From contig NZ_FOFS01000004.1 in the NCBI RefSeq assembly GCF_900111015.1, positions 186,001 through 250,000 of the forward strand: 64,000 nucleotides of DNA. The letters are read 5' to 3'. Numbering within the stretch: the stretch's first letter is position 1; each line of letters starts with the position of its first letter. The notes under the pieces were generated by a model. The model was given only the letters and a program-made list of their open reading frames with translations, did not search any database and was not told the DNA's origin. The translations under genes and the position numbers were made by a program. Shown in pieces: positions 50,225 through 60,470 of this stretch. The stretch is from Solimonas aquatica. Its GTDB lineage: Bacteria; Pseudomonadota; Gammaproteobacteria; Nevskiales; Nevskiaceae.

Positions 50225-51207
50225 TGTGGCGGAGTAATCCCGACGGTTCGTCGGAGTAGTCCCGCTCATCTATCTCAACGTTCTGAGAAGAACGAAGTTG
50301 TGCGGGTAGGACACTGCCCCTCGTAGGAAATGGCGAGTGTGGCGGGCGTAGGCAAAGCGGGTGTAACTCCCGCCCCGGTTGCGCTACCCCGAAAGGGATG
50401 CGCGGTCGGTGCCCGGTTCCAGAAGCCTTTGCATCGGAAACGATGCAGCGTGGCCATGCCGTAAGGCAGAGACGACGCGGACTCGGACGTGGACCTCGAT
50501 GTTGAGGTCTGCGAGCCGTAACGGGTGGAGCGGATGGTGATAGGGCGAAGAGGTATTGATCCTCAACGTCTTCCGGGTAGATCAAGTGCTGCTAGTCCCC
50601 GCAGGGGGATGCGAATCTGCAGTGAAGGAATTGTGGTGATGGAAGTAGTCGAGTCAGCTTCGGAGCTTCGTACCGACGAAAGGCCCGCAAGGGCTGAGCG
50701 CGATGGCGCAAACCACGACCGAGCAGACAGCGTACTGATCAGAGAGAACAGAGCCCACGTCTAACTACCGAAACCCCGACCCCGATGCGCTGGAAGGCAC
50801 CAGCGCGTTGTACCGGGTGGGGAGATGGGTGCCGAAGCGCGGCCGAATGGCCGAGCTGTTGTCCCGAAAGGACGACAGCCCCCGAAAGGGCAACGCAGGT
50901 GGCACAGGCGACGAAACGCTCGGGGAAGTGACCCCACTGCGCGCAAGCGCAGGGAGGCTGACGCCTCCGACGACGTGTACCCCGTGTAAACGGGTCAGCG
51001 GTACAGGCGACGGCCTTGGCGGGCTGTCGCTAGCTCCATGCCTTGACGGGCGGACGAGCGACATTGGAAAGGTGCTGCAACGATTGTTCGGCTTGACGGC
51101 CGAATGATCGAAGGTCAGTGAATGCAATTATCAGGACAGTGAAGGAGCTGTTGTTGTTCTCGAAAACCCCTCCCGCTCGTGCTTCGGCATGGGCGGGAGG
51201 GGGTTTT
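50225..51207 (+). ncRNA. Putative large structured RNA with many GNRA hairpins
   Basis: No gene is convincing on either strand here. The plus strand forms a chain of hairpins with GNRA tetraloops: 50,279-50,294 (CGTTCT-GAGA-AGAACG), 50,388-50,397 (GAAA), 50,431-50,446 (GCATCG-GAAA-CGATGC), 50,457-50,468 (GTAA), 50,683-50,694 (GCAA), 50,881-50,890 (GAAA), 50,937-50,952 (CTGCGC-GCAA-GCGCAG) and 50,981-50,994 (CCCGT-GTAA-ACGGG). More stems lie at 50,240, 50,492, 50,787, 50,840, 50,856 and 50,953. GNRA loops appear only in the plus orientation. A terminator at 51,163-51,207 closes the unit. The family could be a giant ornate RNA or a group II intron relic; no protein partner is nearby. Confidence 0.62.
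51163..51207 (+). terminator. Strong intrinsic terminator at the end of the RNA locus
   Basis: The arm AAAACCCCTCCCGC pairs with GCGGGAGGGGGTTTT (one extra G bulges) around a GC-rich loop of about 16 bases, ending in TTTT. It fits a terminator for plus-strand transcription and can work in the other direction as well. Confidence 0.82.
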
Positions 51208-51534
51208 CTGCATCCATCGCTTCGGACACGCCGAAGGATTTTGGACTGCTCGCGGGCACGAACTTGATCAAGGCTCGCGATCCACAAAGTACGACGGCAC
51301 AGTCACGCACAGAGCACGGTTCATCGAAATTCGACATTTAGGAACCAGACCATTGTCTGCCTAGCGCGTTTCTTAGAAAAACCAGCGCGCACGCCTGTCA
51401 ACGAGTCGCTACAGACTCACCCCTCGTTTGACGCGCCCCGAATTAGAAAAGTCCGAGGATTTTGTCGGAATTTACGGGGTTTTTAATCAACTTCCTGACC
51501 CCCTCCCTTTCGACTCTTTTAACCAAAAACAAGC
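51208..51534. other. Non-coding stretch before the 51,646 gene
   Basis: About 330 bases. The part near 51,430-51,530 is AT-rich with short pyrimidine runs. No gene or long palindrome is convincing; a possible promoter follows at 51,535-51,564. Confidence 0.4.
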
Positions 51535-51564
51535 TTGACCGCGATGGTTAGATGGATATTGATA
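51535..51564 (+). promoter_or_regulatory. Possible sigma-70 promoter of the 51,646 gene
   Basis: TTGACC at 51,535-51,540 is followed after 18 bp by TTGATA (51,559-51,564). The downstream ATG with AAGGA lies 80 bp further on. The match is moderate. Confidence 0.4.
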
Positions 51565-51645
51565 CCCATGGACCTCGACTTTTCATCGCCACTCTTGAGT
51601 GAAAAATCGAATCCCTTACCGATCTATTTCTCAAGGATGATGTCC

Positions 51646-52236
51646 ATGGAAATCGCAACACTCGCATCAAGTATTCGCTCCACTCTGGCTTTGCGCATGG
51701 CGCAAGACAGCTTTCCTTACGCTCCACCACTAATGGCGCCGATGATGATGCGTGACGGAGCACTCGCACTGATTCCTGTGAAGAGCTTTTCTTGCTACGA
51801 CGATGCGATGCCTATTGGGCTGGCGCACGAAATTCCGCGAATCGTGGTGCAATTGCTTGGCTCGCGATCGCAGCGCTGCTCACTCGCACTCAGTTTTCCA
51901 CTCGACTACCCGGTGGGTGCGTTCTTTGATGCTGAAGATGGCTGGCTCAACCTCAGTGAAGAACAGGTCGATGTCGCAACGTCGATGCTTCAAGATCGTG
52001 TCTATGATCAGGTCAAGCAGTTTTTTGTGGATGCCGACTGGTCTGCTCGAAAAATGGAGGCCACTCGTGAGGAACTCGCCGATATCGGTGGCATCCTCTT
52101 TGAGGCGCTCATTGATCAGGAGCCAGCTGCCGAGCGCGAGTTGTACTCACTTCTTCGCGAGCAGATCGTCTGGGCCAGGGACAATGCAGCCGAGACTGCT
52201 GAAAACGAAACGGCTATTGGGATCGACGAGAACTGA
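51646..52236 (+). CDS. Unknown 196-residue cytoplasmic protein
   Basis: The preferred start is ATG 51,646 (AAGGA 8 bases ahead); longer starts at 51,535-51,640 exist. The protein is acidic in its C-terminal half with helices (QVDVATSMLQDRVYDQVKQFFVDADW; MEATREELADIGGILFEALIDQEPAAERELYSLLREQIVWARDNAAETAEN) and no recognised family. It is less GC-rich than its neighbours. It is convergent with the integrase gene, and a terminator lies between. Confidence 0.55.
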   Translation: MEIATLASSIRSTLALRMAQDSFPYAPPLMAPMMMRDGALALIPVKSFSCYDDAMPIGLAHEIPRIVVQLLGSRSQRCSLALSFPLDYPVGAFFDAEDGWLNLSEEQVDVATSMLQDRVYDQVKQFFVDADWSARKMEATREELADIGGILFEALIDQEPAAERELYSLLREQIVWARDNAAETAENETAIGIDEN

Positions 52237-52290
52237 TTGATCGCCGCCGGCGCCCCTTAGCGGCGCCTCCTTGATGGCAAAGAAAAACTG

Positions 52291-52330
52291 AAAGCGATAC
52301 AGCCCACCTCAAGATCGGCTGTATCGCTTT
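52291..52330. terminator. Bidirectional terminator between convergent genes
   Basis: A perfect 14-bp inverted repeat, AAAGCGATACAGCC with GGCTGTATCGCTTT, has a 12-base loop and A/T tails on both sides. It lies between the convergent 51,646 gene and integrase gene. Confidence 0.85.
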
Positions 52331-52402
52331 TCAACGTTAGTGCAATCAATCGTGATCAATGCAATCGCTGGCAGCGTCATACACCGCCAGCCAGATAGCT
52401 CA

Positions 52403-53797
52403 TTAGCTGACGACCGTCTGCATTTCTTTGCCCAGCAGCGCGTCCAGACCTTTCTTCGCCATTGCGCCAAACATCTTTGCCGCTTTGGGAGAGGTGACCC
52501 GGGTATATCTCTGAATCGACCGAGCGTCGCGGTGGCCGGTGAACTTCCCCACCACCGCCTGCGGCACACCGCCTTCAAGTAGTGCTGTCGTGAAGGCAGC
52601 ACGGAGGATATGAGGTGAGAAGGTGCCGATTGAGCGGGCATGCCATTGGCATTTCTCCATCGCGGCCTTCAGTTCATCAGCAGTGAAGTCGAAAAGGGAT
52701 TTCTGATCAGGCCGCGTCAGTATCCGCACCAGTTCAAGTGCCTCGTACGAAACTCGCCTTCTACGAAGCGTGGTGCCCCTCGGATTGTCGAACTTGATGA
52801 CGCAGGCACCCCAATCCGTCGCGTCGGCACGCAGCGTCAGGAGTTCCTCGATGTTCTTCAGCCGGGGCAGAAGCAGGAACAGCTGGATCGCCCCAGCGAA
52901 TCGCCCGCCGTCGAGCCTGCGCGCCGCGATCATGATGGAAGTGCGTCGCGACAAAATGGCGTTGACCTTGGTCACCCGATCGGGAAGAAACTTGAAGTAC
53001 CTCCCGTCTTCGCCCACTTTCAGTCGGCGAAGCAACGCCATCGCCGGAGGTGCGAGGGCTCGCGTCTCAGCCCCGGTCTTGGTGATAGGAAAAGCGATCG
53101 TGCAGTCTTCCCAATTGACCCATGACTCTTGAAGTAAGAAGGCTTCGGTACGGCGCATCCCAGAGAACAGTAGAAAGCGATAGGTGTCCGCGAAGCATCC
53201 GCCCTGAAAGAGCGCCAGCTGTCGCTCGAACTCCTCGAACTCGCCCTCACGTAGGTTGCGCTCGCGTGGGTCCGCGCCCTTGGGACGCTTAGAGGGGGAG
53301 ATGAACCGGCACGGATTCTGGAACCTGTGAAGGCCCAAGTCAGTGGCGGCGAAGTTCAGGACGGCGGCGAACGTATCCAGACTCCGCCTGATCGAGGATT
53401 CCTTGTAGCGCCCACCGCCCGGCTTCTCCATCTTTCGGAATTGGTCCAGCCAGGTTTCGACATGGCTGGCATCAATCGCCACGACACGCATTTCGCCCAG
53501 GAATGATTCAGAAAGGCGTCCGAGCGCTGCCAATTCGGAAACACCGCAGGCAACCGTCTTGCCGCGATGCGCGGCAACCTGCTCCGCATATCGCGGCAGG
53601 ATGTCGTTCAACGTCGCAGTGCGGGCACGGCTTTCCAGCACCTTGCTGCCGTTCGCGATCTGCTCCAGGCGCGAGTTATGCCATCGCTCAGCCTGCTTGA
53701 GGCTGTCGAAGGTTTGGGACTCGGTGGGCTGGCCTACAACTCGGATAACGGCGGTGTAACGCGCGCCGCTTTTGCGCTTTCGCTTGTGAATCGCCAC
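52403..53797 (-). CDS. int: Tyrosine-family site-specific integrase
   Basis: GTG at 53,797 with GGAG ahead is the best start (464 residues); the frame runs to a TTG at 53,851, but that would translate through the 20-bp repeat. The N-terminal part has an arm-binding pattern (MAIHKRKRKSGARYTAVIRVVGQPTESQTF) and a core-binding domain. Catalytic residues are recognisable: Arg in FSGMRRTEAF, HxxR in SPHILRAAFTTALL, then TGHRDARSIQRYTRV with His and the nucleophilic Tyr. It sits 135 bp from the island-borne tRNA, transcribed away from it. It should catalyse insertion at the tRNA-Ala anticodon loop. Confidence 0.92.
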   Translation of the reverse strand: MAIHKRKRKSGARYTAVIRVVGQPTESQTFDSLKQAERWHNSRLEQIANGSKVLESRARTATLNDILPRYAEQVAAHRGKTVACGVSELAALGRLSESFLGEMRVVAIDASHVETWLDQFRKMEKPGGGRYKESSIRRSLDTFAAVLNFAATDLGLHRFQNPCRFISPSKRPKGADPRERNLREGEFEEFERQLALFQGGCFADTYRFLLFSGMRRTEAFLLQESWVNWEDCTIAFPITKTGAETRALAPPAMALLRRLKVGEDGRYFKFLPDRVTKVNAILSRRTSIMIAARRLDGGRFAGAIQLFLLLPRLKNIEELLTLRADATDWGACVIKFDNPRGTTLRRRRVSYEALELVRILTRPDQKSLFDFTADELKAAMEKCQWHARSIGTFSPHILRAAFTTALLEGGVPQAVVGKFTGHRDARSIQRYTRVTSPKAAKMFGAMAKKGLDALLGKEMQTVVS

Positions 53798-53834
53798 ATG
53801 GCCTCCAACGTCCGGCCATGCCGGACAGTGTCCT

Positions 53835-53854
53835 TGCAACCAAAATTGCAACCA
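53835..53854 (+). repeat. 20-bp direct repeat, right copy (putative integrase arm site)
   Basis: Identical to 12,156-12,175 and placed 38 bp upstream of the integrase start. It may double as an integrase autoregulation site. It contains two TGCAACC motifs 12 bp apart. Confidence 0.6.
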
Positions 53855-53931
53855 CTGTCCTAAATCGTTGTTTTTTCCTTTGTGGGAACCCCTTCAAGCC
53901 GCCCCTCTGCTGAGGTTATATGAGCTTGAAG

Positions 53932-54007
<76 letters not shown>

Positions 54008-54144
54008 ACAAACAACAACTTACATCACTTCTGATGGTGTACTGCTGCCGTCAGAAGGTGCCACTACATCTTACGTCTATCTTGCTGGACTCGCGAGACC
54101 GAACAATCAGTCTGATTCGGGGGGTGAAAAGTTCGCACTTTTCG

Positions 54145-54154
54145 TTGCGAACGC
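54145..54154. repeat. Right attachment core of the island (attR)
   Basis: TTGCGAACGC, identical to 12,030-12,039. An inverted copy of part of it (GTTCGC at 54,131) lies 15 bp away, giving an imperfect palindrome that fits a recombinase core site. Confidence 0.72.
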
Positions 54155-54182
54155 GACGCTCTCCCAGCTGAGCTACCGCCCC
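54145..54182 (-). pseudogene. tRNA-Ala(CGC) 5' half, host copy, severed by the island
   Basis: Minus strand: GGGGCGG, TA, GCTC-AGCTGGGA-GAGC, G, TCGCG, TTCGCAA, then unrelated sequence (CGAAAAG...). It is the 5' half of a tRNA-Ala(CGC) broken just after the anticodon loop. It completes with the 3' half at 11,992-12,036 without a mismatch. The native promoter lies at 54,197-54,225. Transcription from it would read through 137 bp into the intact island tRNA at 54,007. Confidence 0.9.
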
Positions 54183-54196
54183 ATACGAGGACGCGT

Positions 54197-54225
54197 ATTC
54201 TACCCATCGCGGGCGCAAATGCCAG
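54197..54225 (-). promoter_or_regulatory. Promoter of the interrupted host tRNA-Ala
   Basis: On the minus strand -35 CTGGCA (54,225-54,220), a 17-bp spacer and -10 TAGAAT (54,202-54,197), then a GC-rich start (CGCG) typical of stable RNA promoters. The severed 5' tRNA half follows at 54,182. No promoter of comparable quality lies in front of the intact island tRNA, so this one may drive it. Confidence 0.7.
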
Positions 54226-54239
54226 CGCGATCTTCCGTA

Positions 54240-54665
54240 TCAGGGGTCAAACTCGCCGCTCAGGCTCAGCACCACTTGGCGGCTGTGCGGCATCAGGCGG
54301 TGCTCCCAGACGTAAATGCCCTGCCAGGTGCCCAGCAGCAGCTCGCGGTCGCGCACCGGCACGCTCAGCTCCACGCCGACAGCGATGCTGCGGATGTGCG
54401 CGGGCATGTCGTCCGGCCCTTCCTCGTCGTGGCGATAGTGCCGGCTGCCGTCCGGGGCCAGGGCCTGCGCCCAGTGCTCCAGGTCCTCGCGCACCGCCGG
54501 CGCGGCGTTCTCGCACAGGCACAGCGAGGCCGAGGTGTGGCGCAGAAAGAGGTGGCAGAGCCCTGCCCGGCAGCCGCTGGCGGCCACGAAGCGGCGCACC
54601 GCTTCGCTGATCTCGACAAAGCCCCGTCCCCGGGTTTTCACTTCCAGCAATTCCTGGCGGAACAT
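54240..54665 (-). CDS. yjbQ: YjbQ family protein (UPF0047)
   Basis: From ATG 54,665 (ribosome site GGGAG) the protein has 141 residues, the family's usual size. Conserved features are LFLRHTSASLCLCENA and the C-terminal GIYVWEHRLMPHSRQVVLSLSGE. E. coli YjbQ has been described as having secondary thiamine-phosphate synthase activity; the physiological role is uncertain. It starts the right host arm about 58 bp from the tRNA 5' half. Confidence 0.88.
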   Translation of the reverse strand: MFRQELLEVKTRGRGFVEISEAVRRFVAASGCRAGLCHLFLRHTSASLCLCENAAPAVREDLEHWAQALAPDGSRHYRHDEEGPDDMPAHIRSIAVGVELSVPVRDRELLLGTWQGIYVWEHRLMPHSRQVVLSLSGEFDP

Positions 54666-54855
54666 CCCGGCTCCCAACCTCGCCATACTTGCGCGAAGAC
54701 CGCGCGCCCATCCGGAATCATGCCCTTAAACAACTGATTCTAAAAGCGCTATTCAAGACTCTTTTCGGCGCCCGGAAAGCCTGCTAAAAACGCGCGCCAA
54801 GTGGACGCGATCGCGTTCACGGCTTTTTGGAAGACGCGAATTTCCGAGATTGGGC

Positions 54856-55080
54856 ATGCCACGCAAGCCGAAAAAGCAGGTCCCGCAGAACGAAGCCCCC
54901 AAGAGCTTTGACGAGTTCGTCGATGAGGGCGAGGCGCTGGACGAGGAGGCGCTGGCAGCCGACTCCCCCGCCGCCGCTCCGCCCGGCAAGAACCGCGATT
55001 GGCGCGACGTCGAGAAGCTGCAGGAAGAGCGGCGCCTGCGCCGCCTGATCGCCGACGATCTGGATTTCGATATCGGCTGA
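54856..55080 (+). CDS. Small acidic protein (PA3496-like)
   Basis: This 74-residue open frame starts MPRKPKKQ (ATG 54,856; a TTG at 54,850 is also in frame). It has a basic start, an acidic centre (DEFVDEGEALDEEALAADS) and a helical C-terminus EKLQEERRLRRLIADDLDFDIG similar in style to the PA3496 family. Function unknown. It converges with the LOG-family gene (gap 8 bp). Confidence 0.55.
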   Translation: MPRKPKKQVPQNEAPKSFDEFVDEGEALDEEALAADSPAAAPPGKNRDWRDVEKLQEERRLRRLIADDLDFDIG

Positions 55081-55088
55081 TCAGCCGT

Positions 55089-55814
55089 TCACACCGCGCC
55101 CGGCGGCAGCGGCTGCAGGCCGGCCTGCAGCAGGGCGAAGGCCTCGTCCACCGAATCGCAGAGGTGGAACAGCTCCACATCCTCCGGTGAAATCAGACCG
55201 CGCTCCTTGAGCAGCGCGAAGTTCACCAGTCCCTCCCAGAACGCGCGCCCGTAGAGCACGATGGGAATGCGCTCCACCTTGCCGGTCTGGGTCAGGGTCA
55301 GCAGCTCAAACAGCTCATCCAGGGTGCCGAAGCCGCCGGGGAAGAACACCGCGCCGCGCGCCAGGCGCACCAGCCAGAACTTGCGCATGAAGAAGTAGTG
55401 GAACTGGTAGGCCTGCCGCGTTTCCACGTAAGGGTTCAGGTGCTGTTCGAAGGGCAGCGAGATGTTCAGGCCGATATTGAGCTTGGCGTCCACGCGCGCG
55501 CCGCCGGTGTGCGCGGCTTCCATGACGCCGGGCCCGCCGCCGGTGCAGATGTAGAAGCGATCCTCGGCGCTGTGCGTGTCCAGCGTCCACTGCGCCACGC
55601 GCTCGGCCAGCCGCGCGGCTTCCATGTACCAGTCGCGGCCATCGGCGCCGACGCCGGGCTTGAGCCGCGCCGAGCCGAAGAACGGCAGCGTGTTGCGCAC
55701 GCCGTTGAGCCTGAAGCGCCGCTCCGGCTCCAGGTATTCACAGAGGATGCGCACGCTGCGCGCCTCCTCGCTCATCAGGAATTCGTTGTTCTTGTAAGCC
55801 TTCACAGCTCGCAC
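55089..55814 (-). CDS. LOG-family protein (TIGR00730)
   Basis: This 241-residue protein carries the family motifs GGGPGVMEAA and PGGFGTLDELFELLTLTQTGK, which form the nucleotide site of LOG (cytokinin riboside 5'-monophosphate phosphoribohydrolase) proteins. In bacteria the substrates are nucleoside monophosphates. The start at 55,814 is GTG; a GTG three codons later is possible. Role in this organism unknown. Confidence 0.85.
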   Translation of the reverse strand: MRAVKAYKNNEFLMSEEARSVRILCEYLEPERRFRLNGVRNTLPFFGSARLKPGVGADGRDWYMEAARLAERVAQWTLDTHSAEDRFYICTGGGPGVMEAAHTGGARVDAKLNIGLNISLPFEQHLNPYVETRQAYQFHYFFMRKFWLVRLARGAVFFPGGFGTLDELFELLTLTQTGKVERIPIVLYGRAFWEGLVNFALLKERGLISPEDVELFHLCDSVDEAFALLQAGLQPLPPGAV

Positions 55815-55917
55815 GAGGTCTCTCCGAAACGCCGCCAGGGGGCGGCAAAACGCGCCACGCCGAGGCGGCGCGGCACCATGATGTTGGGGCGGGAAACAGG
55901 AAGTGCCGCGATGCCGA

Positions 55918-56484
55918 CTAATGCCGTGGCCGGCGCTGACGACCGGCGTGGGCCATCAGGAATTCCATCTGGTCGGCCAGGATGCGGCGGTTGGACAGAA
56001 TCAGATATTCCGCCAGGTTCGGCGTGTACGGCACCGCCAGCAGACGCATCCCGGCTTCCTCGGGCGTGCGGTCGTCCTTGCGCTGGTTGCAGTGCCGGCA
56101 GGCGGTCACGCAGTTCTCCCACACCGAGATGCCGCCGCGCGACACCGGCATGATGTGGTCGCGGGTGAGCAGATGCTGCGGGAACTGCTTGCCGCAATAC
56201 AGGCAGAGATTGCGGTCGCGCTGGAACAGGGTGCGGTTGGTCAGCAGCGGCACACCGCGGCTGTGGCGGCAGGAACGGTCGGCCACCGCGATGATGGAGC
56301 CGATCTCGATCTGCGACACGCTGCCGGTACGGGCATTGGTGCCGCCACGGATGAGGAAGCGTTCGGCGCCGGCTTCCCAGCGCACGCGCTCGCGGGCATA
56401 TAGCGTCACCGCCACATGCCAGTGAATCCACGATACCGGTATTCCGCCGGCATCGACCTTCAGTATCGCCGGAATATTGTCCAT
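55918..56484 (-). CDS. HNH endonuclease
   Basis: From ATG 56,484 (188 residues; a longer frame to 56,541 exists). The HNH core is RDRNLCLYCGKQFPQHLLTRDHIMPVSRGGISVWENCVTACRHCNQRKDDRTPEEAGM: two CxxC zinc pairs, the DHIMP histidine and the N...H element. It is the common stand-alone chromosomal HNH protein in gammaproteobacteria. It is divergent from clpB. Biological role unproven. Confidence 0.88.
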   Translation of the reverse strand: MDNIPAILKVDAGGIPVSWIHWHVAVTLYARERVRWEAGAERFLIRGGTNARTGSVSQIEIGSIIAVADRSCRHSRGVPLLTNRTLFQRDRNLCLYCGKQFPQHLLTRDHIMPVSRGGISVWENCVTACRHCNQRKDDRTPEEAGMRLLAVPYTPNLAEYLILSNRRILADQMEFLMAHAGRQRRPRH

Positions 56485-56662
56485 CGCTTCAGTGCCGCTA
56501 CCTTTGTCCTTGACCGCGATTGCACACGAACAAGATGACATCCTCTGGACGATAGCCGGTCCATGCGCTCCGGCGCAAGCTTTCGCAAGACAGCGACTTA
56601 GAGTGAAAACCCGCTGTGATGCTGGAATTGACCGCCGTCAGTCCCGGCGGCCAGGAACGTGG

Positions 56663-56690
56663 CTTGAATCACGGCCGTGCGACCGCACTA
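56663..56690 (+). promoter_or_regulatory. Possible sigma-32-like promoter of clpB
   Basis: CTTGAA at 56,663-56,668 matches the heat-shock -35 element. A clear CCCCAT-type -10 about 13 bp later is lacking (ACCGCACT is weak). The gene downstream is clpB, a typical heat-shock gene, 60 bp away. Confidence 0.35.
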
Positions 56691-56749
56691 CTACGGCATC
56701 ACTTTGATTGCCGGGCCGCCCCCGCAAGGCCCGAGAGGAAAACCGCCAC

Positions 56750-59341
<2,592 letters not shown>

Positions 59342-59358
59342 TGCGGATGTGATCGGCA

Positions 59359-59391
59359 GCCCGCGGCCTTCAGGCCGCGGGCTTGTTCTGC
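59359..59391 (+). terminator. Intrinsic terminator after clpB
   Basis: A 10-bp perfect stem GCCCGCGGCC-TTCA-GGCCGCGGGC is followed by TTGTTCTG. It lies 18 bases after the clpB stop. Confidence 0.75.
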
Positions 59392-59418
59392 GCGACTGAG
59401 TTGCCGAAGATACATGGC

Positions 59419-60468
59419 ATGTCACACGCCCCGCCTCCCCCAGCGCACATGCGGGCCGTCGGCTACCGCCAGACCGGCCCGATCGATGCCCCTGACGCCC
59501 TGCTCGACATCGAGCTGGCCGTGCCCAAGCCCGGACCCCGCGATCTGCTGATCGCGGTGCGCGCGGTGTCCGTGAATCCCATCGACACCAAGCGCCGTCG
59601 CAATGCCGCGCCGCCGCCCGGACAGGCGCAGGTGCTGGGCTTCGATGCCGCCGGTGTGGTCTGCGCAGTGGGTTCCGAAGTGAGTCTGTTCACGCCGGGC
59701 GATCCGGTGTTCTACGCCGGCACGCCGCTGCGCCAGGGTTCCAATGCGCAATACCAGCTGGCGGACGAGCGCCTGGTGGGCCACATGCCCGCCTCGCTGA
59801 GTTTCGAGCAGGCGGCGGCGATGCCGCTGACCGCGCTCACCGCCTGGGAAATCCTGTTCACGCGTCTGGGCGTGCCGCGCCTGGGCGGTGACGGCGCCAG
59901 CCTGCTGGTGATCGGCGGCGCCGGCGGCGTGGGCTCGATGCTGATCCAGCTCGCGCGCCAGCTCACCAGCCTGAAGGTGATCGCCACCGCCTCGCGCGAT
60001 GAAACGCGGCAGTGGTGTCTGGACCTGGGCGCGCACGAGGTCATCGACCATCGCCGGCCGCTGCAGGAGGCGCTGCGCGACATCGGCATCGCGAGCGTGG
60101 CCTACATCGCCAGCCTCACCCAGACCAGCCAGCATTGGCCGGCGATGGTCGAAGCCATTGCGCCGCAGGGCCGCATCGCGCTGATCGACGATCCGGACCC
60201 CATCGACATCCGCCCGCTGAAAACCAAGAGCGTGTCCGTGCACTGGGAGTGGATGTGCACGCGCAGCGTCTACGCCACCGCCGACATGATCGAACAACAC
60301 CACATACTCGAAGAGGTCTCGCGCCTGAGCGAGGCCGGCATTCTGCGCAGCACCCTGCAACAGGTGCTCGGCCCCATCGACGCCGCCACGCTGCGCCGCG
60401 CGCATGCGCAGATCGAAAGCGGCAGCACCCTCGGCAAGCTGGTCCTGAGCGGCTTCGGAAACCCCTAG
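59419..60468 (+). CDS. Zinc-type alcohol dehydrogenase / quinone reductase
   Basis: This 349-residue protein has the MDR superfamily fold: an N-terminal catalytic domain (DLLIAVRAVSVNPIDTKRRR, LGFDAAGVV) and a Rossmann nucleotide-binding core LLVIGGAGGVGSMLIQLARQLTSL. The structural-zinc cysteines are absent, as in the zinc-less quinone reductase branch. A start at 59,449 (MRAVGYRQTGPID), which matches the family N-terminus better, is equally possible. It is 2 bp upstream of the TonB receptor gene. Confidence 0.82.
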   Translation: MSHAPPPPAHMRAVGYRQTGPIDAPDALLDIELAVPKPGPRDLLIAVRAVSVNPIDTKRRRNAAPPPGQAQVLGFDAAGVVCAVGSEVSLFTPGDPVFYAGTPLRQGSNAQYQLADERLVGHMPASLSFEQAAAMPLTALTAWEILFTRLGVPRLGGDGASLLVIGGAGGVGSMLIQLARQLTSLKVIATASRDETRQWCLDLGAHEVIDHRRPLQEALRDIGIASVAYIASLTQTSQHWPAMVEAIAPQGRIALIDDPDPIDIRPLKTKSVSVHWEWMCTRSVYATADMIEQHHILEEVSRLSEAGILRSTLQQVLGPIDAATLRRAHAQIESGSTLGKLVLSGFGNP

Positions 60469-60470
60469 GC

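Noticed and set aside
51056-51089. A 34-nt segment GAGC...GTTC resembling a group II intron domain V
   Set aside because: Length and ends match, but only about six outer pairs form and the inner part leaves a 10-nt asymmetric bulge, so it does not fold as domain V. No reverse transcriptase is near.
50225-51207. RNase P RNA, tmRNA or 6S RNA
   Set aside because: The conserved RNase P core and the tmRNA termini are not present, and the length and number of GNRA stems do not fit.
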